Origin: a bacterium TMED161
GTDB taxonomy: Bacteria; Fidelibacterota; Marinisomatia; SCGC-AAA003-L08; D37C17
DNA length: 47,914 nt
Direction: 5' to 3'
NCBI GenBank assembly: GCA_002171125.1
Contig: NHHK01000008.1
Location: forward strand, 1-47,914
The notes under the pieces were generated by a model. The model saw nothing but the letters and a program-made list of their open reading frames with translations, ran no database searches and was not told where the DNA came from. Position numbers and translations under genes: made by a program. Positions 30,539 through 38,672 of this stretch are shown here, piece by piece; position 1 is the first letter of the stretch; each line of letters opens with the position of its first letter.

Positions 30539-30733
30539 CTAAGTTAGAGAAACATTTACAGCTTGAGGACCCTTAGAAGTTTCTTCTGTATCAAATTTAA
30601 CATTTGCATGTTCACGAATATTTTGGCCTTTTCTTAGACTTGAGATATTAAAGAAATATTCTTCGCCGTCTTTAGCTTCTATAAAGCCCCAACCTTCTAA
30701 ATTTCTCCATAGTTTTACAGTTCCATAGTTCAT
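30539..30733 (-). CDS. Cold-shock domain protein
   Basis: GTVKLWRNLEGWGFIEAKDGEEYFFNISSL...GPQAVNVSL; diverged RNP1 (GWGFIE) and RNP2 (YFFNIS). Confidence 0.88.
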   Translation of the reverse strand: MNYGTVKLWRNLEGWGFIEAKDGEEYFFNISSLRKGQNIREHANVKFDTEETSKGPQAVNVSLT

Positions 30734-30735
30734 AT

Positions 30736-31068
30736 TTACTTGAATCCTATGTCTGTATCAAATTCACTGGGGAAATCATAACCTTCTCGATTGGGATAAT
30801 GCATAATTGTATCTATATTTCCCCAAGCAATTAGGAAAATCGCATCAACCTTTTCTGTCTTTTGCTCATTTTTAGGTATTGACTGTCCATTTTTATCAAG
30901 TTTATATTTAAAGGTTAATTCAGGATGCTCAACCCATAAACCTAATTGATCTTGACCCATAATTTTAAAATGATTAAGATCTTCAGCAATAGCAATTTTG
31001 GATAAAAAAGATTTATCTCTAAGTGAGATAAATACAATGTCACCAATAATATTTTCTAAACTGAACAA
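30736..31068 (-). CDS. Hypothetical protein
   Basis: 110-aa ORF packed between flanking genes; no recognised motif. Confidence 0.6.
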   Translation of the reverse strand: MFSLENIIGDIVFISLRDKSFLSKIAIAEDLNHFKIMGQDQLGLWVEHPELTFKYKLDKNGQSIPKNEQKTEKVDAIFLIAWGNIDTIMHYPNREGYDFPSEFDTDIGFK

Positions 31069-31080
31069 GTCTAATCCGTA

Positions 31081-31656
31081 TTAATTATTCTCAGCCTGCT
31101 TTGCCGCCTCAGCCTCTTCTTGCTTTCTCAAATCTTCAAGCCAATCCATAATTTTAGGCAATCTCATTAATCTTTCAAGTTTTTCTTTGTTTTCAGCAAC
31201 AACTTTTATTTCAGTCTCGAGTGGCTTAATCCTTTTATTCTCAACTTTTTTGATATCTCTATTAACTTTTTGGATACTTTTCTTTAAGTCTTTATGATTT
31301 TGAGATATTGTTTTATCTAGTTCATCATTTTTCTTTGTTTGCTTTCTTATATAATCATCTAAATCACCACGAATTTTATCAAATCTATTATTAGTAGATT
31401 CAATCTCTTTTTCTAAGTCAGCTCTGAGTGTATCGGTTTTTATTTCAAGATTTTGTACATGTTTTGAAGTGCCAATCCACTTCTTTTCTAATCGAGCGTA
31501 TACTTCTGTAGTTTGCGTAACATCTCCAGTTAGTTGCTCATCATTAAATTCAAGTTGATTCATCGCTTTTTTATCTGCATCTCTAATGACATTCCAATAA
31601 AAAACTAATGATATACTAACCAGAAACAATACAAATGCAATTATTTTTTGTAGCAT
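31081..31656 (-). CDS. Membrane-anchored coiled-coil protein
   Basis: N-terminal TM (IIAFVLFLVSISLVFYW) followed by long charged heptad-like region. Confidence 0.7.
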   Translation of the reverse strand: MLQKIIAFVLFLVSISLVFYWNVIRDADKKAMNQLEFNDEQLTGDVTQTTEVYARLEKKWIGTSKHVQNLEIKTDTLRADLEKEIESTNNRFDKIRGDLDDYIRKQTKKNDELDKTISQNHKDLKKSIQKVNRDIKKVENKRIKPLETEIKVVAENKEKLERLMRLPKIMDWLEDLRKQEEAEAAKQAENN

Positions 31657-32012
31657 TACTTATTTTCCTCTTCTTTTTCAGTGGGTTTATCTTCTTTACT
31701 ATCTTTGCTATATAAAGCTAATAATTTTTGCTCCCATTCTTTTTTCTCTTTTTCAGCTTCTTGTTGCTCATCTAAAGTTTTATTGCTTTTCAATTTCCTG
31801 AGTAATGATTGCCTTTTTTTCTCATTAACTTTGAGCTCATCAAAAATAGATTCCATCTCGCTATTAAAGTCTTTAATTGTTTTATCAATTCTTTTTATAA
31901 GTTCATCGAATATTAAAGTTCCATATGTACTGTCTACTCCATTTATAAGATCAGACAAACTATCTTGTAGATAATTACTTCTACCTTCTGGTGTACTCAA
32001 ATCTATAGCCAC
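31656..32012 (-). CDS. Hypothetical coiled-coil protein
   Basis: Stop overlaps start of next gene (TAATG); charged helical C-terminus. Confidence 0.65.
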   Translation of the reverse strand: MAIDLSTPEGRSNYLQDSLSDLINGVDSTYGTLIFDELIKRIDKTIKDFNSEMESIFDELKVNEKKRQSLLRKLKSNKTLDEQQEAEKEKKEWEQKLLALYSKDSKEDKPTEKEEENK

Positions 32013-32031
32013 GGTTCCCTCACGTTATAAG

Positions 32032-32463
32032 TTATATGTTAATATCATCATCTACCATTTGCTCTTTCTGTTCTAATAATACAGAAAACAAATCTGATTG
32101 GTTAATTGTAATGTAATATACAAGGAATGATAAAATAATTCCTTGAAAAATATAACCTAAGCCAATAAATAATCCAATAACCAGCAATGAAAAAAATAAG
32201 ATTCTATCTCTATTTGGTATTTCGTCAATGAAAATATTACAAATTAAACCAAGAAAAATAAGTGATCCCGCTGAAAACATATAGGGACCTCCAGAATCCA
32301 ATTGATATGAAACAGAAAAAATTGAAGTTGATAAAATACCTATAAAGCTAATTTTAAAATAATTTTCAATTTTTCCTTCTTTAATGATGGTAGTAGTAAG
32401 TATATAAGAAGTAACAGAGCCTATAAGCAGCTTCATTAACATAGCAATTAAAGTTAACATCAA
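32032..32463 (-). CDS. Hypothetical multi-pass membrane protein
   Basis: Four to five hydrophobic segments; overlaps the lepB 3' end by 4 bp. Confidence 0.65.
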   Translation of the reverse strand: MMLTLIAMLMKLLIGSVTSYILTTTIIKEGKIENYFKISFIGILSTSIFSVSYQLDSGGPYMFSAGSLIFLGLICNIFIDEIPNRDRILFFSLLVIGLFIGLGYIFQGIILSFLVYYITINQSDLFSVLLEQKEQMVDDDINI

Positions 32464-33608
32464 TCTACCATCCCAAGTTTTATAATATTAAAATAAGACA
32501 ATGGGTTAAATAAATTTAAATTCTTTGCAAAATTTAAATTTATAACTGAAAATATAGGCGTTCCAAGCACATGGTAGTCTGGCACAAATCCCCAAAATCT
32601 TGAGTCATAACTATTATCTCTATTATCTCCTACCATAAAATAATAGTCGTGTCTCAAGGTGTATGAATCTAAATCCTTTATTTGGACACCATCAATCATA
32701 ACATAATCAATCAATAAATCTTTATTTGCATATAGAGTACCTAAAAGCTGATTAAAACCAGGATGAGTTCTCCATTGCCATGGATTTATTAACATTTTAT
32801 CTTTATAATCAGTAAAACTCTGAGCTATATATTGCTTAGAATCAACAGCTTGTTTGGTCCTTATATGCTGAGGATTGCTGTAAAAACTTTGAAGTTTATA
32901 TTTAAGAAAGCCTCTTGTTCTTGATATTTCTTCAGGGTCAATTGAAGTAAAAGAAAATGCTTTATTTATTATTTTACCATCAGGTCCCTGCTCTTGAATT
33001 CTGATTTGTATATTCGCTTGATCTAGAACCAATAAATTGATTATTGATTCCCAATTGTCTACATTTTTTAAATCCACTTCCATACCTTTGTAGGGTACTT
33101 GAAATGGTTTTATGTTATTTTGATTTTGACCTATTTCTTTAAACTGAGTATACATACCGTACTGCTCATCTAATGGATTTATATATCTTCGAGTTTTATT
33201 TCCACTATCAGGAAACTTCATTTTCTCATCATTAATATAAATATCACCTCTTTCAAGCTTTATTGAGTCTCTTGGAATTCCAATACAGCGTTTAACATAT
33301 TTCTGGAATGGATCTCTAGGATACTCAAAAATGACAATATCTCCATTTTCCACATCTTTAAATTTTGGGAACCTAGTCCAGGGAATATCAAATCCAATTC
33401 TTGTATATGGAATTCCAAGCCATGTGGGTGTTTTCATGCCGTAAATGAATTTATTACCAAATAACATATCCCCTATCATTATTGTATCTTCCATTGACCC
33501 AGTTGGCACGACATAAATCTCAGCTACTGAGGTCTTAACTGTAAATGCAACAATAATTAGTACAATAAGTACGCGAATTTCTTCTTTATAATTTCTTTTC
33601 TTTTTCAT
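32460..33608 (-). CDS. lepB: Signal peptidase I with large internal insertion
   Basis: VPTGSMEDTIMIGD catalytic Ser box, KYVKRCIGIPRD catalytic Lys box, GDNRDNSYDSRFWGFVP; ~180 aa between the Lys box and the C-terminal box. Confidence 0.95.
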   Translation of the reverse strand: MKKKRNYKEEIRVLIVLIIVAFTVKTSVAEIYVVPTGSMEDTIMIGDMLFGNKFIYGMKTPTWLGIPYTRIGFDIPWTRFPKFKDVENGDIVIFEYPRDPFQKYVKRCIGIPRDSIKLERGDIYINDEKMKFPDSGNKTRRYINPLDEQYGMYTQFKEIGQNQNNIKPFQVPYKGMEVDLKNVDNWESIINLLVLDQANIQIRIQEQGPDGKIINKAFSFTSIDPEEISRTRGFLKYKLQSFYSNPQHIRTKQAVDSKQYIAQSFTDYKDKMLINPWQWRTHPGFNQLLGTLYANKDLLIDYVMIDGVQIKDLDSYTLRHDYYFMVGDNRDNSYDSRFWGFVPDYHVLGTPIFSVINLNFAKNLNLFNPLSYFNIIKLGMVD

Positions 33609-33609
33609 T

Positions 33610-35295
33610 TTAATAAGCTAATGCGCAAGCTGCTCTTCTACTATCAGCTGCTGAAAATTTAATACCTGATGAACCAATTTGTATACAATTTGCTTCACCA
33701 ATAGACCTTCTTTCAGATAATTCATAGCCTTTAGAAGATAAACTAATTAATGTTTCCTCTGAAAATCGATCAGATTCAAAGAAAATTAGATCAGGAAGCC
33801 ACTGATGATGAAACCTAGGAGCATCTACTGCATCCTGAATATTCATTCCAAAATCAATTACATTTACTGCAATCTGGGCTACTGTTGTAATAATTGTTGA
33901 CCCTCCAGGTGAACCCAAAACTAAAAAAAGATTATCTTCAGGGTCATCAACAATCGTTGGAGTCATAGAACTCAACATTCTTTTATAAGGAGCAATAGCA
34001 TTAGCCTCTTTACCAATAAGGCCATACATATTAGGATGTCCTGGTTTTATAGAAAAATCATCCATTTCATTATTTAATAAAAATCCTGCTCCATCAACTA
34101 CAATACCATTTCCATATTTACCATTCAAGGTTATAGTTACACTAACAGCATTACCCCATTTATCAACTACAGAGAAGTGGGTTGTTTCGTCACTTTCATT
34201 ATATCCTTCAATTTCACCTGGCCCCATATCGCTACTCGTAATTATATTATTCTGGTCATAATCGGAAAACCTAAGTTCTGCATATGATTTAGATATTAAA
34301 GTTGAAATTGGTACATCCATGAAATCGATATCGCCTAAAAATTCTGCTCTGTCAGCATATGCTCTTCTCTCAGATTCTACAAAAGGTTGAATATGATTAG
34401 TACTGTGAAAACCTACGCTATCAAAACTAATGGTTTCAAGTTGATTTAATATTTCAGCTAAACAAATTCCTCCTGAAGAAGCGGGAGGCATAGAATAGAA
34501 AGTGTAATCTCTATACTTAAATTTAATAGGATCTCTTTCAATGGGTTTATAGTTAGCTAGGTCAGCTTTTGTTATTATGCCACCAGTTCTTTTCATACAC
34601 TTTAGAATCATGTCAGAAGTAACACCATTATAAAATTCATCAGAACCACCAATAGAAATTCTCCGAAGCGTTTTTGCTAAATCTTTTTGTATAAATAAAT
34701 CACCAACACTATAACTATCTTGTGCAGCAAAAATTTTAGCCGACTCCTCGTCACGAAGAAAGAAAGATCTACTCGCATTTAAATACATTGCATCTCTAAA
34801 AGAAAGTTTAAATCCATTTGTTGCTAATTGAATTGAAGGGCGCAACAAATAATTCCATGATTTAGTTCCAAATTTTTCATGAGCATACTCAAAACCTGCT
34901 ACCGTACCAGGTACACCTGAAGCATGAGCTGTATAAAGGCTCATTCCGCTAATAACCTCACCTTTTTCATCTAGATACATATCTCTCGATGCATTTTGTG
35001 GAGCCACTTCTCTAAAATCAATAGTTTTAACTTCTCCGTCTGATGTTCTAATTACCATAAAGCCACCACCGCCAAGATTACCAGCATTGGGAAAAGTTAC
35101 GCTAAGAGCAAAACCAACTGCTATTGCAGCATCAATTGCATTACCCCCATTTTTAAGAACATCAATCCCAATTTGAGACGCATGTTTGCTTGAAGAGGTA
35201 ACAGCGCCATTCTCACCTATTGCGTCAGGGAAAACTGCAATTAAGCGAGAAAAACTAAGAATTATAATTAAAAGATATTTAAGTACACTTTTCAT
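33610..35295 (-). CDS. ggt: Gamma-glutamyltransferase
   Basis: NGGNAIDAAIAVGF, MPPASSGGICL, DETTHFSVVD autoprocessing Thr, LGSPGGSTIIT. Confidence 0.97.
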   Translation of the reverse strand: MKSVLKYLLIIILSFSRLIAVFPDAIGENGAVTSSSKHASQIGIDVLKNGGNAIDAAIAVGFALSVTFPNAGNLGGGGFMVIRTSDGEVKTIDFREVAPQNASRDMYLDEKGEVISGMSLYTAHASGVPGTVAGFEYAHEKFGTKSWNYLLRPSIQLATNGFKLSFRDAMYLNASRSFFLRDEESAKIFAAQDSYSVGDLFIQKDLAKTLRRISIGGSDEFYNGVTSDMILKCMKRTGGIITKADLANYKPIERDPIKFKYRDYTFYSMPPASSGGICLAEILNQLETISFDSVGFHSTNHIQPFVESERRAYADRAEFLGDIDFMDVPISTLISKSYAELRFSDYDQNNIITSSDMGPGEIEGYNESDETTHFSVVDKWGNAVSVTITLNGKYGNGIVVDGAGFLLNNEMDDFSIKPGHPNMYGLIGKEANAIAPYKRMLSSMTPTIVDDPEDNLFLVLGSPGGSTIITTVAQIAVNVIDFGMNIQDAVDAPRFHHQWLPDLIFFESDRFSEETLISLSSKGYELSERRSIGEANCIQIGSSGIKFSAADSRRAACALAY

Positions 35296-36184
35296 ATTTT
35301 ACTTTAGGTTTTGCTTTAGAAAATTCAACAGAAATTACAGATATATTTAAATTAGAGCTAATATCTTTTTTATTTGAATCATTATCTAAAATATCTACTA
35401 CCAAATCACAAATTTCATTTTTAGCAAATTCTGTATTAAGAAAATATATATTATATGAATTATCTTTTGAAGTTAAAATATGGTATTCATTTAAATTAAT
35501 ATCAATTAAAGAATGTGCATTTTTTAAAAGTTCAGCTGCTGCTAATTGCAATCTGAGTCTATTAATATCTTCTATATCGTTAAAATCAGGCAAATAATCA
35601 CTTACTGGTTTAAATGTCTTCCTGTGTATAGGTGTTGAAAAATTTTTCTTTAAAGCCTGAATATGCTCCTTTGTACCATACCCCATATTCCTGCTAAATC
35701 CATAATATGGGAAAACCATATCATAATCCTTCATCATCCTATCTCGTGTGACTTTTGCGATAACTGAAGCAGCTGAAATTGAAAGAGATTTTGAATCACC
35801 TTTTATTATACTTTCTTGAGGTATAGTCGTTAAATTTTTCATATTTCCATCTACAAGTAAAAAATCAGGCTTAATATTTAAATCTTCTATAGATAAAATC
35901 ATTGATTCTATGGTTGCATTTAAAATATTAATCTCATCTATTCGATCTTCATTAACAATACCCACGCCAATATAATCTGCTTTTTCAAAAATTTTATCAT
36001 AAAGAAGCAGTCTTTTCTTAGGGCTTATTTTTTTTGAATCTGTTAATCCAGGAATATCAATATTTTCAGGAAGTATAACAGCGGATGCTACAACTGGACC
36101 ACACAATGGTCCTCTGCCGACTTCATCAATGCCAGCTATTTTTGTTTTCCCCATTGCTCGAAACTTTTTTTCGTACTCAAGCAA
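35279..36184 (-). CDS. rnhB: Ribonuclease HII with ~100-aa C-terminal extension
   Basis: IAGIDEVGRGPLCGPVVASAVIL, DSKKISPKKR, DGN, ISAASVIAKVTRDR, GYGTKEH, HRKTF; extra C-terminal region after about residue 200. Confidence 0.93.
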   Translation of the reverse strand: MLEYEKKFRAMGKTKIAGIDEVGRGPLCGPVVASAVILPENIDIPGLTDSKKISPKKRLLLYDKIFEKADYIGVGIVNEDRIDEINILNATIESMILSIEDLNIKPDFLLVDGNMKNLTTIPQESIIKGDSKSLSISAASVIAKVTRDRMMKDYDMVFPYYGFSRNMGYGTKEHIQALKKNFSTPIHRKTFKPVSDYLPDFNDIEDINRLRLQLAAAELLKNAHSLIDINLNEYHILTSKDNSYNIYFLNTEFAKNEICDLVVDILDNDSNKKDISSNLNISVISVEFSKAKPKVKYEKCT

Positions 36185-36186
36185 TT

Positions 36187-38442
36187 TTATTTTACCAGTA
36201 TTATTTTTTGTGATTCAGTAAAAGAGTTAGTCGTCATCATTACTATGTAAATTCCACTCGAATGGTTATTTGCATTCCAATATATACTATGAGCTCCAGC
36301 GGAAACTATTGAACTCTGTAACTTATCTATTTTTATACCAGTTACAGTATATATTTCAACTAAAACATTGGATAAAGAAGGAACATAATAATCTATTTTT
36401 ATTATAGAATTAAATGGATTAGGGTAACAACCTAAAAGCGCATATCCTTCCGATGGATTACTTTCGTTAGATAAATTACTTGTATCAACTTTTACATAAC
36501 TTGAAAACTCACTTTCATTTCCATTTACATCAAATGCAGATACCCAGTAATAGAAATCTCCAATCATATCTAGATCCTCATAGATATTGTTTGATGTCTC
36601 AGCAACAATTTCTGCACTTGCAGCTAAACTATCTAAACTCTTATATACAGTATATGTAAACAAATCATTTGTATTCACTATATCCCAAGATAATAGATTC
36701 GAGCTATCTCCAACTTCGACCGATAAATTTTCTGGGCTTGGTGGAGCAATATTATCTAAAGAGGTTCCACTCATTGAATCTGATGCCCAAATACCCTCAT
36801 TCATACTTGAAAGTACTCTGAATTGTGTATTAACATTATTAAAAAGCGTAGATACTTCATAAACATATCTATCTTCACTGTAGGCTGATCCTGAAATAAC
36901 ATTAACCCATTGATTACTATCATACCTTTCAATGCTATAAAATTCATTTCGCAAAGAATCTGTATCAAAAAAATGTTTCTGGAATTCAACATATACTCTT
37001 CCGCCCTGATCATCTGGGATATCAATTATGCTTACAATTTCTCCTCCACATTCAATACAATTTCCATCACAATCAAGATTATATTCCGGTCCACTTCCAT
37101 TACATACTCCGCACTCATCTAACTCAGCAATACCACCACACACTCCATTACAATCAATTTCTACAATACATTCTCCTGAACAATCATAATTAAAGTCTGG
37201 ATATTCACAGCAATTGTCACAGGAAATTGTTACATCCGGATTGTAATTACATGCATAAGGATCTAAACAGCCAAATGATGAATTTTGATAGCCTGGAGTT
37301 CCCCCAGGGACTACATAGCTAGCTTGCCAACTTTGTGCAAGACTATTATCAAATTGAGGAGCTATTAGCTCTAAAGTCGACCCTTCTGCATCAGCAGCTT
37401 GAGGCCACTGATCCATCAATCCTTGGAAACCATCACTGTATATAACAACATCAACAATCTGCAGGTTACTATCGCTTAGAGTTAATCTTTCTCCGTCATT
37501 ATTAAGCATCACATCTCCATAATCAAAACTTCCTGGGAATGTATCTGAATTCCTTGCAAGAAGAATATAAGAATTAGGCCCTAAAATATAACTGGGAAAT
37601 GTAAAATTAATTCCTCCCTCTGATGAAAACTTCCAATTAAATAAATTGATTGAATCACTACTTGCATTATAAAATTCTATAAATTCATAATTCGCATCAT
37701 CTTGACCAAATGTAGATGCTGGATTATAGTTAATTTCGTTAATAACTACCATACCTAGGAAACTTTGAAATTCACAACAATCATCGCAAAGAACTATGGC
37801 ATCTGGATCATAATTCTCAGCATTGGGATCAGTGCATCCTGAGCAGGTAGAATTATCCCCTCCACATTCTCCACATTCATCAAAAAAAGTACTTCCTCCA
37901 CATTCTCCATTACAATCAATAACATTGCCATCACAATCACACCAACCGTTGTCTTCCATGAAAATACATGAATCATCTTGAATTGTTGCATTAAGATTAT
38001 AATTACAAGCAAGTGAATCCATACAACCTAAAACACTTGGAGACTCCCAGCATTGTCCTACTGTGCCTGAATAAGCTTGACCCGCACTACTAGACATGAT
38101 TACGTTATCAAAACATACTGTCTGTCCTGCAAAAGAACCATTTAAATTAATCAATGGAAGAGTATCAGCTATAAATGTAGTTCCATTCAAAGAATATCCC
38201 ATTACAACATTAGAGGAATTAGTTAAAACAAATCCACTATCTGAAGCAATCCCCCCAAATACACTGTCAACTTCTATGCCCGAAAATTCTAGTTGAAAGC
38301 CACCAATTGGCTGATTATTTGATATTAATATTTCAATTGAACCTTGATTAAATTGCTCATCAATTTCACCAAATATTATATTAAAATCACTAAAACATAA
38401 TGAAAAGATGGTAAAGGTAATTATATTTTTATAAAATTTCAT
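36187..38442 (-). CDS. Large secreted protein: cohesin-like N-terminus, Cys-rich GCxDxxAxNY repeats, lamin-tail domain, T9SS-type sorting domain
   Basis: [21 protein letters not shown]; three GC(M/T/L)DxxAxNY units; [11 protein letters not shown]...[23 protein letters not shown] lamin-tail; C-terminal [24 protein letters not shown]...SGIYIVMM. Confidence 0.88.
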   Translation of the reverse strand: MKFYKNIITFTIFSLCFSDFNIIFGEIDEQFNQGSIEILISNNQPIGGFQLEFSGIEVDSVFGGIASDSGFVLTNSSNVVMGYSLNGTTFIADTLPLINLNGSFAGQTVCFDNVIMSSSAGQAYSGTVGQCWESPSVLGCMDSLACNYNLNATIQDDSCIFMEDNGWCDCDGNVIDCNGECGGSTFFDECGECGGDNSTCSGCTDPNAENYDPDAIVLCDDCCEFQSFLGMVVINEINYNPASTFGQDDANYEFIEFYNASSDSINLFNWKFSSEGGINFTFPSYILGPNSYILLARNSDTFPGSFDYGDVMLNNDGERLTLSDSNLQIVDVVIYSDGFQGLMDQWPQAADAEGSTLELIAPQFDNSLAQSWQASYVVPGGTPGYQNSSFGCLDPYACNYNPDVTISCDNCCEYPDFNYDCSGECIVEIDCNGVCGGIAELDECGVCNGSGPEYNLDCDGNCIECGGEIVSIIDIPDDQGGRVYVEFQKHFFDTDSLRNEFYSIERYDSNQWVNVISGSAYSEDRYVYEVSTLFNNVNTQFRVLSSMNEGIWASDSMSGTSLDNIAPPSPENLSVEVGDSSNLLSWDIVNTNDLFTYTVYKSLDSLAASAEIVAETSNNIYEDLDMIGDFYYWVSAFDVNGNESEFSSYVKVDTSNLSNESNPSEGYALLGCYPNPFNSIIKIDYYVPSLSNVLVEIYTVTGIKIDKLQSSIVSAGAHSIYWNANNHSSGIYIVMMTTNSFTESQKIILVK
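37207..38028 (-). repeat. Three dispersed Cys-rich protein repeats (GCxDxxAxNYxxxAxxxxxxC) within the 36187..38442 CDS
   Basis: [21 protein letters not shown] (from 38028), [22 protein letters not shown] (from 37839), [22 protein letters not shown] (from 37272), interleaved with DCNGxCGG/DECGxC motifs. Confidence 0.85.
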
Positions 38443-38575
38443 AAATTCTTAGACACCAGTATTCAATTTCAAATAAAGAAATGTAAATATAGAAATTGTG
38501 TAGAATAAATATGTTATATGTACATTCATAATTGATAATTTATTAAAATTAAGTATTCTTAATTTTTATTTAAAA

Positions 38576-38581
38576 TATAAT
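38576..38581 (+). promoter_or_regulatory. Candidate -10 element upstream of the TPP riboswitch
   Basis: Perfect TATAAT about 18 nt 5' of the aptamer; no convincing -35 at 17 bp. Confidence 0.35.
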
Positions 38582-38596
38582 TTATTTAATTTATGA

Positions 38597-38667
38597 TGCT
38601 GTTAGGGGTGCCTTAGGCTGAGAACATACCCTTTAAACCTGAACTAGATAATGCTAGCGGAGGAAAA
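38597..38667 (+). promoter_or_regulatory. TPP (thiamin pyrophosphate, THI-element) riboswitch
   Basis: Conserved core GGGGTGCC-TTA-GGCTGAGAACATACCCTTTAAACCTGAACTAGATAATGCTAGCGGAGG; P3 GCC/GGC, helix CTAG...CTAG covaries with the usual CTGG...CCAG. SD GGAGGA (38659-38664) lies in its 3' end. Confidence 0.97.
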
Positions 38668-38672
38668 CTACT

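Noticed and set aside
36801-38296. Additional small ORFs (70-74 aa, both strands) within the lamin-tail protein
   Set aside because: Fully contained in a coherent multi-domain CDS in another frame; no independent motif.
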